Part shown: one piece after another, positions 62,122-64,000 of the stretch | Numbering within the stretch: the first letter of the stretch is position 1 | How the letters are laid out: each line of letters begins with the position of its first letter | Assembly: GCF_000170895.1 (NCBI RefSeq) | Contig: NZ_ABCS01000046.1 | Location: forward strand, 1-64,000 | Direction of reading: 5' to 3' | From: Plesiocystis pacifica SIR-1 | Lineage (GTDB): Bacteria; Myxococcota_A; Polyangia; Nannocystales; Nannocystaceae | Length of the DNA stretch: 64,000 nucleotides | The notes under the pieces: generated by a model | What the model saw: only the letters and a program-made list of their open reading frames with translations | What the model was told of the DNA's origin: nothing | The model's database searches: none | Made by a program: the position numbers and the translations under genes

Positions 62122-62628
62122 CCAAACCTCCCTATGCGCTTGGGACTGTGAGTCGGAGATGGCGGTCGCGCAACCCAAAGGCGACGAAAAACTGAGATGA
62201 ATTTGAGGCGCGGACTGAGCCGAAATAAAGCGAGCACTCCAGTCGGGCTGGAGAATGACTGAACATCCACTGGACTGGAGGGCGCGCTCGCGGCGTGGAA
62301 CTAAAGTTGGACTGGAATAGAGGGCGCGGCCGGGCCGCAAACTGGACAATTCCTGAACTCTGACTCTACTGGAGTGCCCCAGGCACTTCAGAATGACTGA
62401 ACTCGACCGCTGCGGACTGAGGCTTGACTGAGCTCAGTCAAGCCACAATGGGGAAGATGTTACCGGTCGAAGTGTGTATATCCACCGCAGTTCTATGGGT
62501 TGAGTGCATATCCAACCCCGAGCCCAGTTACCAAACACTCGGACCCGCGCTAATGTGGTTTTCGAAGCAGTCCCCGGATCGCTGCGCGCAGCGTTTGGGG
62601 ACCCGTAGACCACCGAGAGAGACGCATC
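62122..62628. promoter_or_regulatory. Divergent regulatory region with repeats
   Basis: About 500 bp with markedly lower GC than the flanks, between the unknown minus-strand operon and the gene at 62629. It contains a 13-bp direct repeat AGAATGACTGAAC (62252-62264 and 62390-62402), inverted 10-mers GCACTCCAGT (62234-62243) and ACTGGAGTGC (62368-62377), several more ACTGGA words, and a long palindrome. No coding region. Confidence 0.65.
62421..62444. promoter_or_regulatory. 24-bp perfect palindrome
   Basis: Perfect arms GGCTTGACTGAG and CTCAGTCAAGCC with no gap. Typical of a dimeric repressor operator. It lies about 185 bp before the gene at 62629 and 300 bp before the minus-strand operon. 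Confidence 0.7.
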
Positions 62629-63507
62629 ATGAGCATCAAGATCATCGGCTGGCTGACCGCGGGCGTCGCGCTGGCGACGGGCGTGGGCGCGCTGGTTTGG
62701 TACTTCAAGCGGCGCAAGGCCAAGGAAGGGCCGACGCCCAGCAAACCGCCGCGGGGCAGCGAGGAGGAGGACCCTCCTTTAGATCGCTACGAGGACGCGA
62801 CGCCAGACAGCCAAAAGGACAACCCCGACCTGACGCGGCATCGGCCGGCCTTCGACTTCCTCGACCGCGAGAACCTGCCAGCCGAGCTCGTCGAGGCGAT
62901 CGACGAGACCTTTGAGCGGGGCTGGCGTGTCGACGACGCGACGATCGAGAACCTCGAGCCAGACGAGGTGATCGTGTTCGCGGTGAAGAGCGAGCCCGTG
63001 GGGCCCTACGTGCGCACAGTGGAGGAGGTGATCTCCGCCCACGTCCTCGAGGTCGAGGAGCAGAGCGTACGCGCCCGGGTCATGGCGCCGACCAAGCACT
63101 CGGAGCACTTCGGCAACATCGCGGGCCACGGGCTGCGGCCGGGGACGATCGTCGACGTGCCGAAGTCGAAGATCTTGGTGGCTGCCGTCGAGAACCCAGG
63201 CGACGGCTACGGCGGACGCGGCGAGCCGGCGGCGGGCTTCAAGCCGACCTCGCACACCAAGCGGATCTACAAGATCCGGCCGAACACGCCCTACGATCTG
63301 AAGCTGCCCTACCGCACCGAGGAGCTCGACTGGTACGTCGATCCAAACACGGCGGGCATGGTCCATATCGGCGAGTACGGCCTGCTCGAGCAGATCATGT
63401 TCACCGAGGACAGCCCGCGCGGGAGCATCGTCGTGCGCTGCCTCGACAACGATCCCAATGTCGGCAAGGTGCTCGTCGGCCGCTGGGAGTTCGAGCTCGA
63501 AGCCTGA
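62629..63507 (+). CDS. Unknown protein with N-terminal membrane anchor
   Basis: 292 residues. One N-terminal membrane segment (IIGWLTAGVALATGVGALVWYF), then a basic stop-transfer (KRRKAK), an acidic linker and a soluble domain of about 210 residues. In that domain the stretches VGPYVRTVEEVISAHVLEVE and QSVRARVMAPTKHSEHFGNI are notable. A GAGAGAG purine stretch 7 nt before the ATG is a plausible ribosome binding site. Shares the palindrome-bearing gap with the divergent unknown operon, so the three genes may be one regulated system. No family recognised. Confidence 0.75.
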   Translation: MSIKIIGWLTAGVALATGVGALVWYFKRRKAKEGPTPSKPPRGSEEEDPPLDRYEDATPDSQKDNPDLTRHRPAFDFLDRENLPAELVEAIDETFERGWRVDDATIENLEPDEVIVFAVKSEPVGPYVRTVEEVISAHVLEVEEQSVRARVMAPTKHSEHFGNIAGHGLRPGTIVDVPKSKILVAAVENPGDGYGGRGEPAAGFKPTSHTKRIYKIRPNTPYDLKLPYRTEELDWYVDPNTAGMVHIGEYGLLEQIMFTEDSPRGSIVVRCLDNDPNVGKVLVGRWEFELEA

Positions 63508-63652
63508 CCTCGCCACAACTCGCGGCGCGACGCTCGAAGCCCGCGCTCCATTCCGATCCGCAGGCGTGCCGTTGACCTGTTGCCGCGGTTGGGTTCGGGC
63601 GTAGACTGGGCAGGCCAAGGTCGTGTCGTCCCCACACGAGGAGACACACACC

Positions 63653-64000
63653 ATGACTGTACGACGCTCCCCACGAGGGAAGTGGATGGTCGACATCGTC
63701 TACACCCACACCAACGGCCAGGAGGTCCGCGTTCGGCGGGTCAGCCCTGTCCAGACCCGGCGCGGCGCCGAGTCCTACGAACGCAAGCTGCGGCAGGCGC
63801 TCGAGGCCGGCACCTACGGCGGGAAGAAAGCGAGCACGCCCAAGAAGAGCTCGACACGAGCGCGCAAGCAGCCGGCGCCCACCGGCACGCCCACGCTCGA
63901 GCAGTTCGCGGAGACCTACATCTCCGAGCACTGCCTCGTCGAGCAGCACCGTCCATCGAGCATCACCAACACACGCTCAGTCCTGTCCGCGCACATCCTC
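63653..64000 (+). CDS. Phage-type tyrosine integrase (N-terminal part, runs off window)
   Basis: 116 codons in the window with no stop codon. It opens MTVRRSPRGKWMVDIVYTHT, an AP2-like arm-type DNA-binding fold, then a basic linker and the core-binding SAM-like start (TLEQFAETYISEHCLVEQH, PSSITNTRSVL). The catalytic domain lies beyond the window. Good Shine-Dalgarno (GAGGAG, 9 nt). Its presence suggests that the unknown genes upstream may be cargo of an integrated element. Confidence 0.85.
   Translation, partial: MTVRRSPRGKWMVDIVYTHTNGQEVRVRRVSPVQTRRGAESYERKLRQALEAGTYGGKKASTPKKSSTRARKQPAPTGTPTLEQFAETYISEHCLVEQHRPSSITNTRSVLSAHIL

Overview
This is a high-GC chromosomal window whose gene content points to a myxobacterium, most likely of the Nannocystineae type. 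The evidence is seven Hanks-type Ser/Thr kinase genes in 64 kb (most fused to TPR-like tails), several lipoproteins with Pro/Glu or Glu-Thr repeat linkers, and a lineage-typical mix of orphan secreted proteins. The taxonomic call is an inference from gene content only.

Layout. 1-4.1 kb: an amino-sugar/glyco-asparagine block with partial cutC, a ROK sugar kinase, a glycosylasparaginase and a divergent Na+/solute symporter. 4.1-18.8 kb: three membrane-anchored kinases with TPR tails, interleaved with lipoproteins, an SDR, a lipidated methyltransferase, and a small stand-alone protein resembling the C-terminal domain of contractile-tail sheath proteins. 18.8-19.15 kb: a repeat-rich gap. 19.2-29.5 kb: a membrane protein, a DUF1549/DUF1553-DUF1501 pair, a formylglycine-enzyme fragment, an FAD-linked oxidase with an apparently frame-disturbed segment, two lipoproteins, and an exonuclease-fold protein that lacks catalytic acids.

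29.6-56.3 kb is an accessory region. It starts with a broken tyrosine recombinase and a dispersed repeat. Next is a giant 2,915-residue protein (pseudo-trypsin, SEFIR, kinase, about 2,000 residues of TPR-like helices). Two inverted, nearly identical 1,535-bp IS3-family copies (39.7 and 54.2 kb) bound a 12.9-kb segment. That segment holds a transposase remnant, a second SEFIR protein, an IS110 element, a Cys-rich secreted protein, two kinases and an aldehyde dehydrogenase-lipoxygenase operon. The right-hand IS copy splits an Xre-type regulator gene, which reads through perfectly once the element and one copy of its 3-bp duplication are removed.

56.4-58.9 kb: a second copy of the Cys-rich protein plus kinase cassette, with an ECF sigma factor starting divergently from the kinase. 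58.9-64 kb: a two-gene operon of unknown proteins (the first gene frameshifted), a regulatory gap with a 24-bp perfect palindrome and other repeats, another unknown membrane-anchored protein, and the start of a phage-type integrase cut by the window end.

Gene start signals fall into two classes. Many resident genes have a TAnnnT hexamer 6-10 nt before the start codon and no Shine-Dalgarno sequence, as expected for leaderless mRNAs. The giant SEFIR-kinase gene, the IS110 transposase, the integrase and the unknown genes at 62 kb have clear Shine-Dalgarno sequences. The most interesting candidates for new biology are the giant protein with its SEFIR-bearing neighbour, the duplicated secreted-protein/kinase cassette, and the unknown operon beside the integrase.
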